Source: Bacteroidales bacterium
GTDB taxonomy: Bacteria > Bacteroidota > Bacteroidia > Bacteroidales > VadinHA17
Length of the DNA: 64,000 nucleotides
NCBI GenBank assembly: GCA_016715075.1
Contig: JADKBK010000010.1
Coordinates: 107,477 to 171,476, forward strand
Reading direction: 5' to 3'
The notes under the pieces are model-generated. The model was not told where the DNA came from and ran no database searches. It saw only the letters and a list, made by a program, of their open reading frames with translations. This document shows positions 10,501-19,266 of the stretch, piece by piece; within the stretch, counting starts at the first letter, position 1; each line of letters begins with the position of its first letter. The position numbers and the translations under genes are program-made.

Positions 10501-10761
10501 GCCAGCGAGAAGTTCTTTGATGATCAGGAGTATTACATGAATGAAAATGATAGTATTTACCTGTTTTCTGATGGTCTCTCAGACCAGTTCGGCGGCCCTG
10601 ACGGTAAAAAAATGAAAATCGCCCGCCTTAAGCGGATGATTGAACAGGTTGCAGAATTGGGTATGGACGATCAGAAAGAGGCAATTACCAGATTTTATAA
10701 TGAATGGAAGCGCACTTATGACCAGGTTGATGATATACTCCTGATGGGTGTCAGAGTCTGA
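7594..10761 (+). CDS. Two-component-type beta-propeller sensor with SpoIIE/PP2C phosphatase output
   Basis: About 1055 residues. The order is: signal peptide; many periplasmic Reg_prop propeller blades (repeated forms of DGFLWVGTEKGLARFDG and NLWIGTGGKGLYL) to about residue 640; a Y_Y_Y Ig-like domain (about 650-740); a transmembrane helix (WWFILLTMSVIAGTVVLII); a coiled coil (about 775-805); and a cytoplasmic SpoIIE-type PP2C domain. Catalytic metal-binding motifs appear intact: SGDFYWFD, CADSTGHGVPGAFMS and LFSDGLSDQFGG. The architecture mirrors hybrid two-component propeller sensors but replaces the kinase with a serine phosphatase, which normally acts on anti-sigma or anti-anti-sigma factors. 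It is the last gene of the export set, so it may sense envelope state; that is an inference. Confidence 0.85.
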   Translation: MKLKPYIKISISTLMCLFIFLQFTNGQTFSFKNYGAENNIPSGVIYTIDQSNDGFLWVGTEKGLARFDGYDFFYVQFPDSSQLRYPSSSLKDKNGTLWFGCNDGSLYHTDKNNVVQVKIPTEKIISDIVEGPDGLIYVVPQGKAIFSINPERAYEIQQYSLPNDPVLYSAAFAGNGKLLIGTLENLLICNLEKDSVSVQEAVEGFDYSAVTSIVQTADSSDFVIGTDGNGLFKLQLSERGNSVERFQNHKELEALRVQSMIRDSGKNIWISTYGSGAIQISFSENSESIKSTQLYNTNSGLATDDVKTVFQDIEGNYWIGTYGLGISMLTSYAFGYYMPGENSLKNNIIYVNGYKEKYLLGTPSGFHLFDSKTGKSLSFTDLARSVGNTEITSYFLDKDDNLWIGTGGKGLYLRTGSGAVRKFFSSGDSGLDFIKDIEVENQNIWLATTNGVLVVDKNKGTEKQRFDINNGLPHNSINKIMVAKNGTVYIGTESDRLYSIDKDFKIIQGSGIMYGSTLNKILAFAQGNDGVVWAATNSNGVFRFLNDSITALNRSNDLMSNYCYSILADSENNIWIGHEKGFSRFNPVKGTIRVFGNDFIKSGVCNPDGMYESEDHKVFIGTTDGLIIYDRLKDKKSELAPFTNINSIVINDVKYDFQPSFSLPYNKKYTVRINYTGINFRNPGKVYYSTWLENFDDDWSKLTTSREIMYSLRDGKYRFNLLSVSEDGISQESAVSFDILIKQPFWRAWWFILLTMSVIAGTVVLIIRQRDLTQKKVQEYLEKELEARTSVVLKQKGEIELQNIEITDSINYAKRIQSSILPDINKLKESFRDAFILFSPRDIVSGDFYWFDKLGDDKFILVCADSTGHGVPGAFMSMIGSTLLQDIVTRKRISRPSEILTLLDRQIFSTLNQNIELGVSNDGMDMVVCEFNIKTRHLRFSSAMRPVILVLDGETYYIKGNRSSIGGESASEKFFDDQEYYMNENDSIYLFSDGLSDQFGGPDGKKMKIARLKRMIEQVAELGMDDQKEAITRFYNEWKRTYDQVDDILLMGVRV

Positions 10762-10798
10762 GATATCTATTTCCGGTAAATATTGTTAGCAGAAATTA

Positions 10799-11284
10799 TT
10801 ATTTCACTGGTAGTGGCCACATTACTATTATTCTTAGCCCTGTCTTTGAGGTAAAAATCGTACTGAATGGTATCTGTGGGGAATAGAACGGATAAAGAAA
10901 AGTAACTGTTACCGTACCCTTTAATATCTTATTCTGACCAAGTCTGACCATATATGGTATCCTGTAGTCAGATGGATGAAGAATATCATCAGCACTAACC
11001 TCCACCATGGCTCCGTCGATTTTCCTGTACAGGGTAAAAAATAGATTTGTTGAGTCTGCAAGGCCTCCGGATGGAACTTTAAGACCAACATCACCATCCC
11101 CGTCTTCAAAATAAAAACTAAGCTTTCCCGCTTTGGATTCGTTCCCCAGTATATCAAGTGTATCAAAAATTGTAAAAGAATTGAACTTGATGTTTGGAAT
11201 AGGGGATAAGTGCTCTATTTTGGTGCATGAACCCAGAGTCAGAAGGGCGGCAAAAAATAAGAAGTGATACTTAAATATTCTCAT
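10799..11284 (-). CDS. Small lipoprotein of unknown function
   Basis: 161 residues with a lipoprotein signal: a hydrophobic stretch FLFFAALLTLGSC with the lipobox LGSC at about residues 17-20. The mature part contains a FEDGDGDVGL acidic turn that recurs in Bacteroidetes surface lipoproteins, then a predicted beta-rich region. It lies 48 bases downstream of der on the same strand and is the end of the rluB-era-der run. The convergent propeller-phosphatase gene ends 37 bases away. Function is not recognisable. Confidence 0.75.
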   Translation of the reverse strand: MRIFKYHFLFFAALLTLGSCTKIEHLSPIPNIKFNSFTIFDTLDILGNESKAGKLSFYFEDGDGDVGLKVPSGGLADSTNLFFTLYRKIDGAMVEVSADDILHPSDYRIPYMVRLGQNKILKGTVTVTFLYPFYSPQIPFSTIFTSKTGLRIIVMWPLPVK

Positions 11285-11332
11285 TCCTGTTGTCTTGAAA
11301 AGTTTTTACAACAAAAACCACACCAAATTTCA

Positions 11333-12637
11333 TCATTTTTTTCTGAAAAATATCCTTATTGGTACTCCTGAAAAGGCAAATTTCTCTCTCATCCTGTTTT
11401 CTATGAACCTTCTGTAGGATTCCTGAACATACTGAGGGAGGTTGCAAAAGAAGGCGAAAGCGGGTGTATAGATCGGAAGCTGAGTCACATATTTTATCTT
11501 GACATATTTGCCTTTCAGAGCAGGAGGAGGATTCTTTGCAATGATCTGCAGCATTACCTCATTCAGCTCCGATGTGCTTATCTTTCTGCCCCTGTTGGTA
11601 TTGACCTCCTCAATCAGGTCAAGAACCTTGTGAATCCTTTGCTTGTTGATAGCTGAAATAAAAATTATTGGATAATCAGTGAACGGAGCAGTTTTTTCCC
11701 TTATCTGCTGTTCAAACCGCATAGTTATGTTATTTTCCTTCTCAATAAGGTCCCATTTGTTCACCAGGACAATAACCCCCTTATTATTCTTAAGAATGAG
11801 CGACATGATATTCAGATCCTGAGATTCCAGACCACGGGTGGCATCAATAAGCAGCAAACAGATATCTGAACTCTCTATTGTTCTCACGGCTCTCATAACC
11901 GAGTAGAACTCAATATCCTCACTTACTTTTCCTTTCTTCCTGAGACCAGCCGTATCCACGAGCAGGAAATCATGCTGGAACTTGTTAAACCTGACATATA
12001 TTGAATCGCGTGTAGTTCCTGCTACAGGAGTTACAATATTCCTTTCCTCACCAAGAAGTGAATTTACAAGCGATGATTTGCCAACATTCGGTCTGCCTAC
12101 GATTGCAATCCTGGGTAATTCAGGAATGATTTCAGGTACTGCCTCAGGAAGATTCTTAACGACAGCATCAAGTAATTCACCCGTACCGCTTCCGTTTATT
12201 GAACTTAAGGGAAAATAGTCCCCAAGCCCCAGGTTGTAAAACTCAGTTGCATCCATGAGCCTTTCATGGTTGTCTACCTTATTCACAACTACCATTACAT
12301 TTTTTGTATTTCTTCGTAACAGTGAGGCTACGGAAAGATCCAGATCGTGAATCCCGCATGTGACATCCACCATGAAAAGAATAAGATCAGATTCCTCAAT
12401 GGCAAGTAACACCTGCTTGTTGATCTCCTCTTCAAATACATCATCTGAATTCTGCACATATCCCCCGGTATCAATAACCGAAAAGTCCATTCCATTCCAG
12501 TTGGATACCCCGTAGTTGCGATCACGGGTAACCCCGCTAACCTCATCAACTATTGCTTCCCTTGTTTCGGTCAGCCTGTTGAAAAGTGTTGATTTTCCTA
12601 CATTTGGTCGTCCAACTATTGCTACTATTCTACCCAT
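11333..12637 (-). CDS. der: GTPase Der (EngA), ribosome assembly
   Basis: 434 residues, the usual length for Der. It has two tandem GTPase domains, each with a P-loop GRPNVGKS (residues 8-15 and about 180-187), followed by DTGGY / DTAGL G3 motifs and NKVD / NKWD G4 motifs, then a C-terminal KH-like domain (KYVKIKYVTQLPIYTPAFAFF). This double-G arrangement is unique to Der, an essential factor in 50S subunit maturation. It shares strand and order with era and rluB, giving an operon devoted to ribosome biogenesis. Confidence 0.97.
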   Translation of the reverse strand: MGRIVAIVGRPNVGKSTLFNRLTETREAIVDEVSGVTRDRNYGVSNWNGMDFSVIDTGGYVQNSDDVFEEEINKQVLLAIEESDLILFMVDVTCGIHDLDLSVASLLRRNTKNVMVVVNKVDNHERLMDATEFYNLGLGDYFPLSSINGSGTGELLDAVVKNLPEAVPEIIPELPRIAIVGRPNVGKSSLVNSLLGEERNIVTPVAGTTRDSIYVRFNKFQHDFLLVDTAGLRKKGKVSEDIEFYSVMRAVRTIESSDICLLLIDATRGLESQDLNIMSLILKNNKGVIVLVNKWDLIEKENNITMRFEQQIREKTAPFTDYPIIFISAINKQRIHKVLDLIEEVNTNRGRKISTSELNEVMLQIIAKNPPPALKGKYVKIKYVTQLPIYTPAFAFFCNLPQYVQESYRRFIENRMREKFAFSGVPIRIFFRKK

Positions 12638-12703
12638 CTCTTTTTTCCATTATACAAATCATATCAACTAAAACTAATAATGGCGCCGGTCAGATAATTA
12701 CTT

Positions 12704-12761
12704 ATTTCGGATTTCGGATTTGAGATATCGGATTTGTTTATCCGCAATCCGCAATCCGCAT
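12704..12761. repeat. Short-word inverted repeat between era and der
   Basis: Three copies of a CGGATTT word (from about 12708, with one offset copy near 12729) are followed by three copies of the near-complementary word AATCCGC (about 12741-12760). The two blocks can fold into an imperfect hairpin in DNA or in the era-der transcript. The block immediately follows the era stop. It could be a processing or attenuation hairpin, or a member of a family of intergenic repeats. Confidence 0.55.
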
Positions 12762-12768
12762 TCTTCCC

Positions 12769-13647
12769 CTACCTGTAACCAAATTTCTTAAGTGTCGATG
12801 ACTTGTCCCGCCAGTCCTTAGTCACCTTGACATATAATTCGAGAAAGATTTTCTTCTTGAAAAAATCTTCCATATCCTTTCGCGCCTCTGTCCCGACTCT
12901 TTTCAGCATATTCCCGTTATGACCGATAATAATCCCTTTCTGACTATCCCTTGCGACATGTATCAGAGCTCTGATCCTTGTAATATTTTTCTCTTCTGTA
13001 AAGCTTTCAATTTCAATTTCCACAGAATAAGGGATCTCCTTCTTGTAATGGAACAGTATTTTTTCGCGGATAATTTCAGACGCAAAAAATCTTTCATATT
13101 TGTCTGTCAGCTGATCTTTAGGGAAATAAGGAGGACTTTCGGGTAATTTTTCCAGGATGGCATTCAGAAGTGTGTCGAGATTGAAGTTTCTGAGCCCTGA
13201 GAGCGGTATAACAGGTGATTGAGGAAAAGCATTGTGCCAAGATTCCACTATTTTCTCAAGATCTTCCTGATTGGTCAGGTCGACTTTATTAACTGCTATT
13301 ATAACCGGAATGCCTGATTCCCTGATCTTGTCAATATATTCACTCTCGTCGGCGGTGCGTTCATTTACATCAGTTATGTACAGAATCATGTCGGCATCTG
13401 AGAGTGCAGTATTGACGAACTGCATCATTGTCTCCTGAAGCTTGTACTTTGGTTTCAGGATACCAGGTGTGTCAGAGTAGACAATCTGGAAATCTTCCCC
13501 GTTTACCATACCCATAATCCTGTGACGGGTAGTCTGAGCTTTCGGAGAAATAATAGACAGCTTCTCCCCAACAAGGGCATTCATGATTGTTGATTTGCCC
13601 ACATTAGGATTCCCAAGAATATTTACAAAACCTGATTTGTGACTCAT
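12769..13647 (-). CDS. era: GTPase Era, 16S rRNA/30S maturation
   Basis: 292 residues, typical of Era. The G domain shows GNPNVGKST (P-loop), the switch with TTRH, DTPG (G3) and NKVD (G4). The C-terminal KH domain carries the diagnostic GIIIGHNGNMLKRVGTEAR, which binds the 3' end of 16S rRNA. The gene starts nine bases after the rluB stop on the same strand, so the two are probably co-transcribed; a 131-base gap with a hairpin-forming repeat separates it from der. Confidence 0.97.
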   Translation of the reverse strand: MSHKSGFVNILGNPNVGKSTIMNALVGEKLSIISPKAQTTRHRIMGMVNGEDFQIVYSDTPGILKPKYKLQETMMQFVNTALSDADMILYITDVNERTADESEYIDKIRESGIPVIIAVNKVDLTNQEDLEKIVESWHNAFPQSPVIPLSGLRNFNLDTLLNAILEKLPESPPYFPKDQLTDKYERFFASEIIREKILFHYKKEIPYSVEIEIESFTEEKNITRIRALIHVARDSQKGIIIGHNGNMLKRVGTEARKDMEDFFKKKIFLELYVKVTKDWRDKSSTLKKFGYR

Positions 13648-13656
13648 TTGACTTTA

Positions 13657-14715
13657 TTAAAAAATTCCCCGTTTTAACATACTTACCTCTTTATCGGTAA
13701 GAAATCTCCATTTCCCGCGTTTCAGATTCTTTTTTGTGAGTCCGGCAAAATAGACGCGGTCAAGTTTTTTTACTTTATATCCGATTGTCTCAAATATCCT
13801 GCGTATTACCCTGTTCTGACCTGAGTGCAGCTCTATGCCTATCTGGCTTTTGTCCTCGGTATCAGCGTATGCTACAGCATCTGCTGCTATAATTTCACCA
13901 TCCAGCTCAATCCCTTCGGTAAGCTTGAAAAGATCGTTTTTGGTAACAGGATGATCGAGATGAACATGATAAATCTTCTTCCTCTTATATTTGGGATGTG
14001 TAAGCTTCGTTGTAAGCTCCCCGTCATTTGTGAGCAGGAGAACTCCTGTTGTTGCCTTATCCAGCCTTCCGACAGGATAAACTCTTTCAGGGCAATCCTG
14101 CCCGAGCAGTTCGAGTACAGTATGTTCTGCGTGAGGATCTTCTACTGTAGTAACATAATCCTTTGGCTTATTCAGCAGGATATATACCTTCTTTTCGGCT
14201 GAAAGCCTTTTGTTTTTAAGACGTACATCATCATCATGGGTCACCTTGGTCCCCATATCAGTAACCAGTTTGCCATTAACTGTTATCAGTCCGTTTTTAA
14301 TATGTTCGTCAGCATCCCTTCTTGAGCAAACCCCGCTATTGGCAATAAACCTGTTAAGACGTATTCCTGCGGTTTCCGGCTCAGCTGCTTTGGCCCCTCT
14401 GGCTCCCCTCTTCCTTGGTTTGACGTCTTTTCTGCCCGATGAATTATCGGTTCGGAGAAATGGTCTGTCCTCCGGTTTTACTTTTTTAACTATCAATCTT
14501 CCCGAAGGCCTCTCAGATCTCGCATCCGGACCAGTCTTTCCGGTACCCGGTCTGCCGGATGATCTGTATGGTCTCTCGTGGCGGTTATCTTCCCTTCTTC
14601 CTGAGCTTTCAGGTCTGCTATAGTTCTGCCCATCAGTTCTCCGGCTCTTAATATTACCTTTTTGTGGTTTTCCAAATTTCCTGACAGGTCTTCCTGATGG
14701 TTGTTTGTTCTCCAT
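13657..14715 (-). CDS. rluB: Pseudouridine synthase RluB-type with long disordered N-terminus
   Basis: 352 residues. The first ~110 are low-complexity and rich in Arg, Lys, Gly, Ser and Pro (GRPVRKFGKPQKGN and similar), likely a disordered RNA-binding extension that is common in Bacteroidetes. An S4 domain follows (LNRFIANSGVCSRRDADEHI), then the RsuA/RluB catalytic domain with GRLDKATTGVLLLTNDG containing the catalytic Asp. The family modifies 23S rRNA (RluB/E/F) or 16S rRNA (RsuA); length and context favour RluB. Starts at the head of the rluB-era-der run. Confidence 0.88.
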   Translation of the reverse strand: MENKQPSGRPVRKFGKPQKGNIKSRRTDGQNYSRPESSGRREDNRHERPYRSSGRPGTGKTGPDARSERPSGRLIVKKVKPEDRPFLRTDNSSGRKDVKPRKRGARGAKAAEPETAGIRLNRFIANSGVCSRRDADEHIKNGLITVNGKLVTDMGTKVTHDDDVRLKNKRLSAEKKVYILLNKPKDYVTTVEDPHAEHTVLELLGQDCPERVYPVGRLDKATTGVLLLTNDGELTTKLTHPKYKRKKIYHVHLDHPVTKNDLFKLTEGIELDGEIIAADAVAYADTEDKSQIGIELHSGQNRVIRRIFETIGYKVKKLDRVYFAGLTKKNLKRGKWRFLTDKEVSMLKRGIF

Positions 14716-14735
14716 ATCAATATTTTATCAAGGTG

Positions 14736-14743
14736 CAAAGGTA
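14736..14743 (-). promoter_or_regulatory. -7 element of rluB operon promoter
   Basis: On the minus strand this reads TACCTTTG, an exact match to the Bacteroidetes -7 consensus TAnnTTTG, placed about 20 bases upstream of the rluB ATG. A partly symmetrical CACCTTTG lies on the plus strand at 14781-14788 ahead of glmM. The 95-base gap therefore looks like a back-to-back promoter region. No convincing TTTG -33 element was found at ideal spacing on either strand. Confidence 0.5.
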
Positions 14744-14810
14744 CAATTATTTGGGGATATTTTATTTGCTGATTTTTTTGCACCTTTGTAAGACTGAAAA
14801 TATTATCTAT

Positions 14811-16193
14811 ATGGCACTTATTAAATCAATATCCGGTATCAGGGGAACTATTGGCGGTAAACCCGGAGAGTCGCTTTCTCCTGTTGATATTGTAAAGTTT
14901 ACAGCTGCATACGGTATATGGCTCCAACGAAGACATAAGAGGGAAAAACTTAAAGTCATCGTTGGCCGTGACGCCCGCAGATCAGGCAGTATGGTAAACA
15001 GTTTTGTAATAACAACCCTGCGCAGCCTCGGGATAAGTGTAACGGACCTTGGTCTGGCAACAACGCCCACTGTAGAGGTTGCTGTTACAGGGTTACTGGC
15101 TGATGGAGGTATTATTATTACTGCCAGCCATAACCCGGGCGAGTGGAACGCACTTAAGCTCTTAAATGAGAATGGTGAATTTCTCTCGGCTGATGATGGG
15201 ATGAAAGTTTTGGATATTGCTGCACGTGAGGATTTTAATTTTGCCGGCGTAGATTCTTCAGGTTCACTCGACTATGATGAAACATGGGTTACAAAGCATA
15301 TTGACCTTGTTCTGGGTTTAAGCCTTGTTTCAGTGAAAGAGATCAGGGCGGCAAATTTTACAGTCGCCATTGATTGTATAAACTCTGTTGGAGGAATTGT
15401 GCTTCCGGGCTTACTGACAGCACTCGGAGTCGGAAAAATAGTTGAACTTAATACATATCCTGACGGGAAGTTTGCTCATACTCCCGAACCTCTGCCTGAA
15501 AACCTCAAAGATATTTCAGCGCTGGTTCCCAAAGTAAAAGCCGATATCGGGTTTGTTGTCGATCCGGATGTTGACAGGCTTGCTGTTATCTGTGAAGACG
15601 GGACCATGTTCGGAGAAGAATACACACTTGTTGCTGTATCTGATTATATACTTAAGAGCACTCCCGGAAGCACCGTGTCAAATTTATCCTCCACAAAGGC
15701 CTTACGTGATATAACAAACGGATACGGATGCAAACATTATTCATCTGCAGTAGGTGAAGTAAATGTTGTTGAGGAGATGAAAAAAAGAGGCGCGGTGATC
15801 GGAGGTGAAGGTAACGGAGGTGTTATTTACCCTGAACTTCATTACGGACGCGATGCACTTATCGGAATAGCTCTCTTTCTTTCCCACCTGGCAAAAAGTA
15901 AAATGAAATGCTCTGAACTGAAGCGGATATATCCTGAATATGTTATAGCCAAGAAAAAGCTGACCCTTTCACCAACGGTTGAGTTCAGCCAGATTGCTGA
16001 TGCAATCAGGAAACATTTCAAAGATAGTTCCTTTGATGAGAGGGATGGCCTCTGGTTTGAACATCAGGGAGGATGGGTCCAGATCAGAAAATCCAATACT
16101 GAACCGGTAATACGAATATATGCAGAAGGCAGAACCGCCAACGAAGCTGACAACCTTGCTGATGCAGTTATCGGAATTGTTAAAAAACTCTAA
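14811..16193 (+). CDS. glmM: Phosphoglucosamine mutase (alpha-D-phosphohexomutase family)
   Basis: About 460 residues from the ATG at 14811 (MALIKSISGIRGTIGG); an upstream in-frame ATG would add residues without family character. Motifs of the phosphohexomutase family are present in order: the phosphoserine loop TASHNPGEWNALK, the metal-binding DPDVDRLAV, the sugar-binding GEGNGGV and the phosphate-binding RKSNTEPVIRIYAEG. GlmM converts glucosamine-6-phosphate to glucosamine-1-phosphate for peptidoglycan and lipid A. Bacteroidetes paralogues annotated as phosphomannomutase share these motifs, so the exact sugar is likely but not certain. Confidence 0.85.
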   Translation: MALIKSISGIRGTIGGKPGESLSPVDIVKFTAAYGIWLQRRHKREKLKVIVGRDARRSGSMVNSFVITTLRSLGISVTDLGLATTPTVEVAVTGLLADGGIIITASHNPGEWNALKLLNENGEFLSADDGMKVLDIAAREDFNFAGVDSSGSLDYDETWVTKHIDLVLGLSLVSVKEIRAANFTVAIDCINSVGGIVLPGLLTALGVGKIVELNTYPDGKFAHTPEPLPENLKDISALVPKVKADIGFVVDPDVDRLAVICEDGTMFGEEYTLVAVSDYILKSTPGSTVSNLSSTKALRDITNGYGCKHYSSAVGEVNVVEEMKKRGAVIGGEGNGGVIYPELHYGRDALIGIALFLSHLAKSKMKCSELKRIYPEYVIAKKKLTLSPTVEFSQIADAIRKHFKDSSFDERDGLWFEHQGGWVQIRKSNTEPVIRIYAEGRTANEADNLADAVIGIVKKL

Positions 16194-16362
16194 TTTCCTG
16201 CCTTTTCTTAACCTGCACCGGAATAAATCTGCCGGATGGAGTGTCTTTAAAGCATTAACACAAAATGTGTTTTGATGTTAAATATTGTTAAAGGCAGCTG
16301 AAAAGGTATCCCTTTTAATACTTTTACGGCTGATTTTTAGGTATCTATTAATTAATATTTCA

Positions 16363-17862
16363 ATGAAGCGAACGATTATTATTACGGGAATTGTTGTTGT
16401 TGTTGCAATCATTATACTGATTGTTTTCAGCAAGGCAACTTCCAAGAAAGATGTTTCAAACCTTTATGTAGAAGCAAAAAAAGCGCAGTTTGATATAGTT
16501 GTAACAACTACCGGAGAACTGCAGGCTGAAAATTCGACTGACATCAGGGGACCTGAATTCTCCCAGTTAAGGAACATCCGTGGAATGGATATTAAGATAC
16601 AGGATCTTGTACCTGAAGGGACCGAAGTGAAGACAGGTGATTTTATCGCAACACTTGACCGGACTTCATTTGATAATACCCTTAAGGATGAACTCGATAA
16701 GCTTACCACTTATGAGACAAATCTTGAAATGAAGATCCTTGATACTGCAGTTACACTGAGCAGTTTAAGGGATAATATCAAGAACCTCCAGTTTACTGTT
16801 GAGGAGGCACAGATTACCCTTCAGCAATCAAAATACGAACCCCCCACTACGATCAGGCAGGCAGAAATCTCACTTGACAAAGCCAACCGCGGCCTTGATC
16901 AGTCAATAAAAGGCTACTCATTGCGGGTGGAACAGGCCAAATCGGATATGAGAACCAATAAGCACAATCTCTCCGAACAGCAAAGACGTGTGAGTGATCT
17001 GCAGACTCTCCTTTCGAAATTTGATATAAAAGCTCCTTCACCGGGAATGGTTATCTATAAACGCGACAGAATGGGAAACAAAAGGAAAATAGGGTCAACA
17101 ATAAATCCATGGGATAACGTTGTAGCTACTCTTCCGGACCTCTCCTCGATGATCTCAAAGACTTATGTTAACGAAATTGATGTCAGCAAAGTCAAAGCTG
17201 GACAAAAAGTGGAGATAGTGGTGGATGCCTTTCCTGAAAAATCATATACAGGAGTGGTCAGCAGTGTCGCCAATATAGGGGAGCAACTTCCAAATGCCGA
17301 TGCAAAGGTTTTTGAGGTCCTGATTAAAGTGGATGGGACCGATCCGATACTAAGACCATCAATGACATCGGGAAACAAGATCATTACAAAGACAATAAGT
17401 GACGTTACGTTTATACCCCTCGAGAGTGTTCAGGCAGGAGTTGACAGCATTCCTTTTGTTTATCTTAAAAATGGAGACAAACAGGTTGTGGTACTCGGCG
17501 AAGCAAACGAGAATAATGTTATAATTGAACAAGGACTGAAAGAAGGTACCCAGCTATATCTGAGCACACCTGAGAAACCGGAGAATTTTAAGCTGGTGGG
17601 TGAAGAGCTGATACCGGTTATAAGAGAAAAGGCCCGAATGAAGAAGGAAGAGGAGAGGCGTCAGAGGGCAGAGGCTGAGAAGGCCAGGGATGAGAGGGAT
17701 GCCATGGGAAACGGAATGAACCCTTCACCTGAGATGATGAAGCAATTCGGCGGTGCACGGGGGGCCGGACAATTCAAACAGGGTGATACAGCCAGCATGA
17801 GAAAGATGATGAATATGCGTAAAAGGGGAGCACCTCCCGTATCAGCACCAAAGAATCAATAA
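16363..17862 (+). CDS. HlyD/MacA-type periplasmic adaptor of a tripartite exporter
   Basis: About 499 residues. The chosen ATG at 16363 gives MKRTIIITGIVVVVAIIILIV, a single N-terminal membrane anchor. A lipoyl/biotinyl half-motif follows (FDIVVTTTGELQAENSTDIRG), then a long alpha-hairpin (about residues 100-225), the second half of the lipoyl domain and beta-barrel domains (KTYVNEIDVSKVKAGQKVEI). The tail is an unusual charged, Met-rich extension (about 440-499). The following permease and TolC genes share its strand with gaps of 18 and 12 bases, so this is the adaptor of a MacA-MacB-TolC-like pump. The substrate is unknown. Confidence 0.87.
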   Translation: MKRTIIITGIVVVVAIIILIVFSKATSKKDVSNLYVEAKKAQFDIVVTTTGELQAENSTDIRGPEFSQLRNIRGMDIKIQDLVPEGTEVKTGDFIATLDRTSFDNTLKDELDKLTTYETNLEMKILDTAVTLSSLRDNIKNLQFTVEEAQITLQQSKYEPPTTIRQAEISLDKANRGLDQSIKGYSLRVEQAKSDMRTNKHNLSEQQRRVSDLQTLLSKFDIKAPSPGMVIYKRDRMGNKRKIGSTINPWDNVVATLPDLSSMISKTYVNEIDVSKVKAGQKVEIVVDAFPEKSYTGVVSSVANIGEQLPNADAKVFEVLIKVDGTDPILRPSMTSGNKIITKTISDVTFIPLESVQAGVDSIPFVYLKNGDKQVVVLGEANENNVIIEQGLKEGTQLYLSTPEKPENFKLVGEELIPVIREKARMKKEEERRQRAEAEKARDERDAMGNGMNPSPEMMKQFGGARGAGQFKQGDTASMRKMMNMRKRGAPPVSAPKNQ

Positions 17863-17880
17863 TCTTAAACAGGAAAGAAA

Positions 17881-19254
17881 ATGTTCAAATTTATCCTCCG
17901 ATATGCCCACGATATTGAGATTGCTGTTGAGTCAATTATTTCAAATAAACTGAAATCAATGCTTACAGCTCTTGGGATCATATTCGGTGTTGCTGCCGTT
18001 ATAGCAATGCTGGCAATTGGAAAGGGAGCGAAGATGGAGATCATGGAACAGATGAAAATGGTAGGGGTCAATAATATCCTTATCAATCCTGTTATCCCTG
18101 AAAAGTCGAGCTCCTCCGAAGAGGGAGAGAAGCAGATGAAGAAATTTTCCCGGGGGTTGAATATGCTCGATGTGGAAGCTATCAGGCAAACTCTTCCCTC
18201 AGTTAAAAGGATCAGCCCTGAAATTTCGTTTAATTCAATAGCGATGATGAACGGGGTCAAATATTCCGCCAAGCTCGTGGGTGTATCAAATGATTACTTC
18301 CAGCTTTATAATCTTCCTCTTGTCGCAGGCGCCGCCTTTAACAATTACCAGGAAGAGAATGGCATTCAGGTTTGTATTATAGGAGCCAATATCAGGGCAA
18401 AATTCTTCAGTAAAATAGATCCTCTCGGACAGTATATAAAATTCAACGGGATCTGGCTTAAGGTAATCGGCGTACTCCAGAAGACAAATGTCAGTCTTAC
18501 GGGATTCGAAGAAAAGGGAGTGAACGTATACAATGATAACATATATATTCCAATTCAGACCATGCTGCTGAGGTATCAGAACAGGGCGCTTATTAATACC
18601 AAAATGGTAACTGCAGCCAGTTCAATACAGTTCTTTGGCGGTCACGATATGGCCAGGGTTGTTGTGAGCGGTTCCGATGCGGGAACAAATAATGAAACCA
18701 ATTATAACCAGCTCGACAGGATCGTGGTTCAGGTGTCTGAAACAGAACAGCTTCAGCCTACCACTGAGATACTGAGCCGCATGATTCTCAGAAGACATAC
18801 CGGAGTAAAAGACTTTGAGATTACTGTACCTGAATTGCTGCTCAAACAACAACAGAGAACCAAAGATATTTTCAATATCGTCCTGGGCGCAATAGCAAGT
18901 ATTTCACTGATAGTGGGAGGTATCGGGATTATGAATATTATGTTTGCCTCAGTCATGGAAAGAATCAAGGAGATCGGAACCAGGATGGCTATCGGAGCAA
19001 AGAAGATGGATATCGTTGTTCAGTTCCTGTCAGAAGCAATTCTTATCAGCGTTACCGGTGGATTCATTGGCGTTTTCTTCGGAGTGATAATGGCAAAACT
19101 GATAGAACAGATAGCTGGCATCATGACAATAGTCTCTTTCTTCTCGGTTTTTGTTGCTTTCGGAGTATCAGCAGCTGTTGGCGTTATCTTTGGTTATTCC
19201 CCTGCAAAGAGGGCCTCAGAGAAAGACCCAATCGAATCATTAAGGCATGAATAA
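17881..19254 (+). CDS. MacB-type ABC transporter permease (FtsX family)
   Basis: 457 residues with four transmembrane helices in the MacB pattern: one near the N-terminus (LKSMLTALGIIFGVAAVIAMLAIG), a large periplasmic MacB_PCD domain (about 50-320) and three at the C-terminus (IFNIVLGAIASISLIVGGIGIMN onward). It keeps the conserved coupling region MERIKEIGTRMAIGAKKMDI. Unlike classical MacB there is no N-terminal ATPase domain, and no ATPase gene is adjacent. The nearest candidate is the LolD-like ATPase at 26.1 kb. It probably works with the flanking adaptor and TolC. Confidence 0.88.
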   Translation: MFKFILRYAHDIEIAVESIISNKLKSMLTALGIIFGVAAVIAMLAIGKGAKMEIMEQMKMVGVNNILINPVIPEKSSSSEEGEKQMKKFSRGLNMLDVEAIRQTLPSVKRISPEISFNSIAMMNGVKYSAKLVGVSNDYFQLYNLPLVAGAAFNNYQEENGIQVCIIGANIRAKFFSKIDPLGQYIKFNGIWLKVIGVLQKTNVSLTGFEEKGVNVYNDNIYIPIQTMLLRYQNRALINTKMVTAASSIQFFGGHDMARVVVSGSDAGTNNETNYNQLDRIVVQVSETEQLQPTTEILSRMILRRHTGVKDFEITVPELLLKQQQRTKDIFNIVLGAIASISLIVGGIGIMNIMFASVMERIKEIGTRMAIGAKKMDIVVQFLSEAILISVTGGFIGVFFGVIMAKLIEQIAGIMTIVSFFSVFVAFGVSAAVGVIFGYSPAKRASEKDPIESLRHE

Positions 19255-19266
19255 ATTTTATTAGTA

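Noticed and set aside
13825..14623. Long plus-strand frames opposite rluB
   Set aside because: They are shadows of the RluB coding sequence; protein motifs support the minus strand only.
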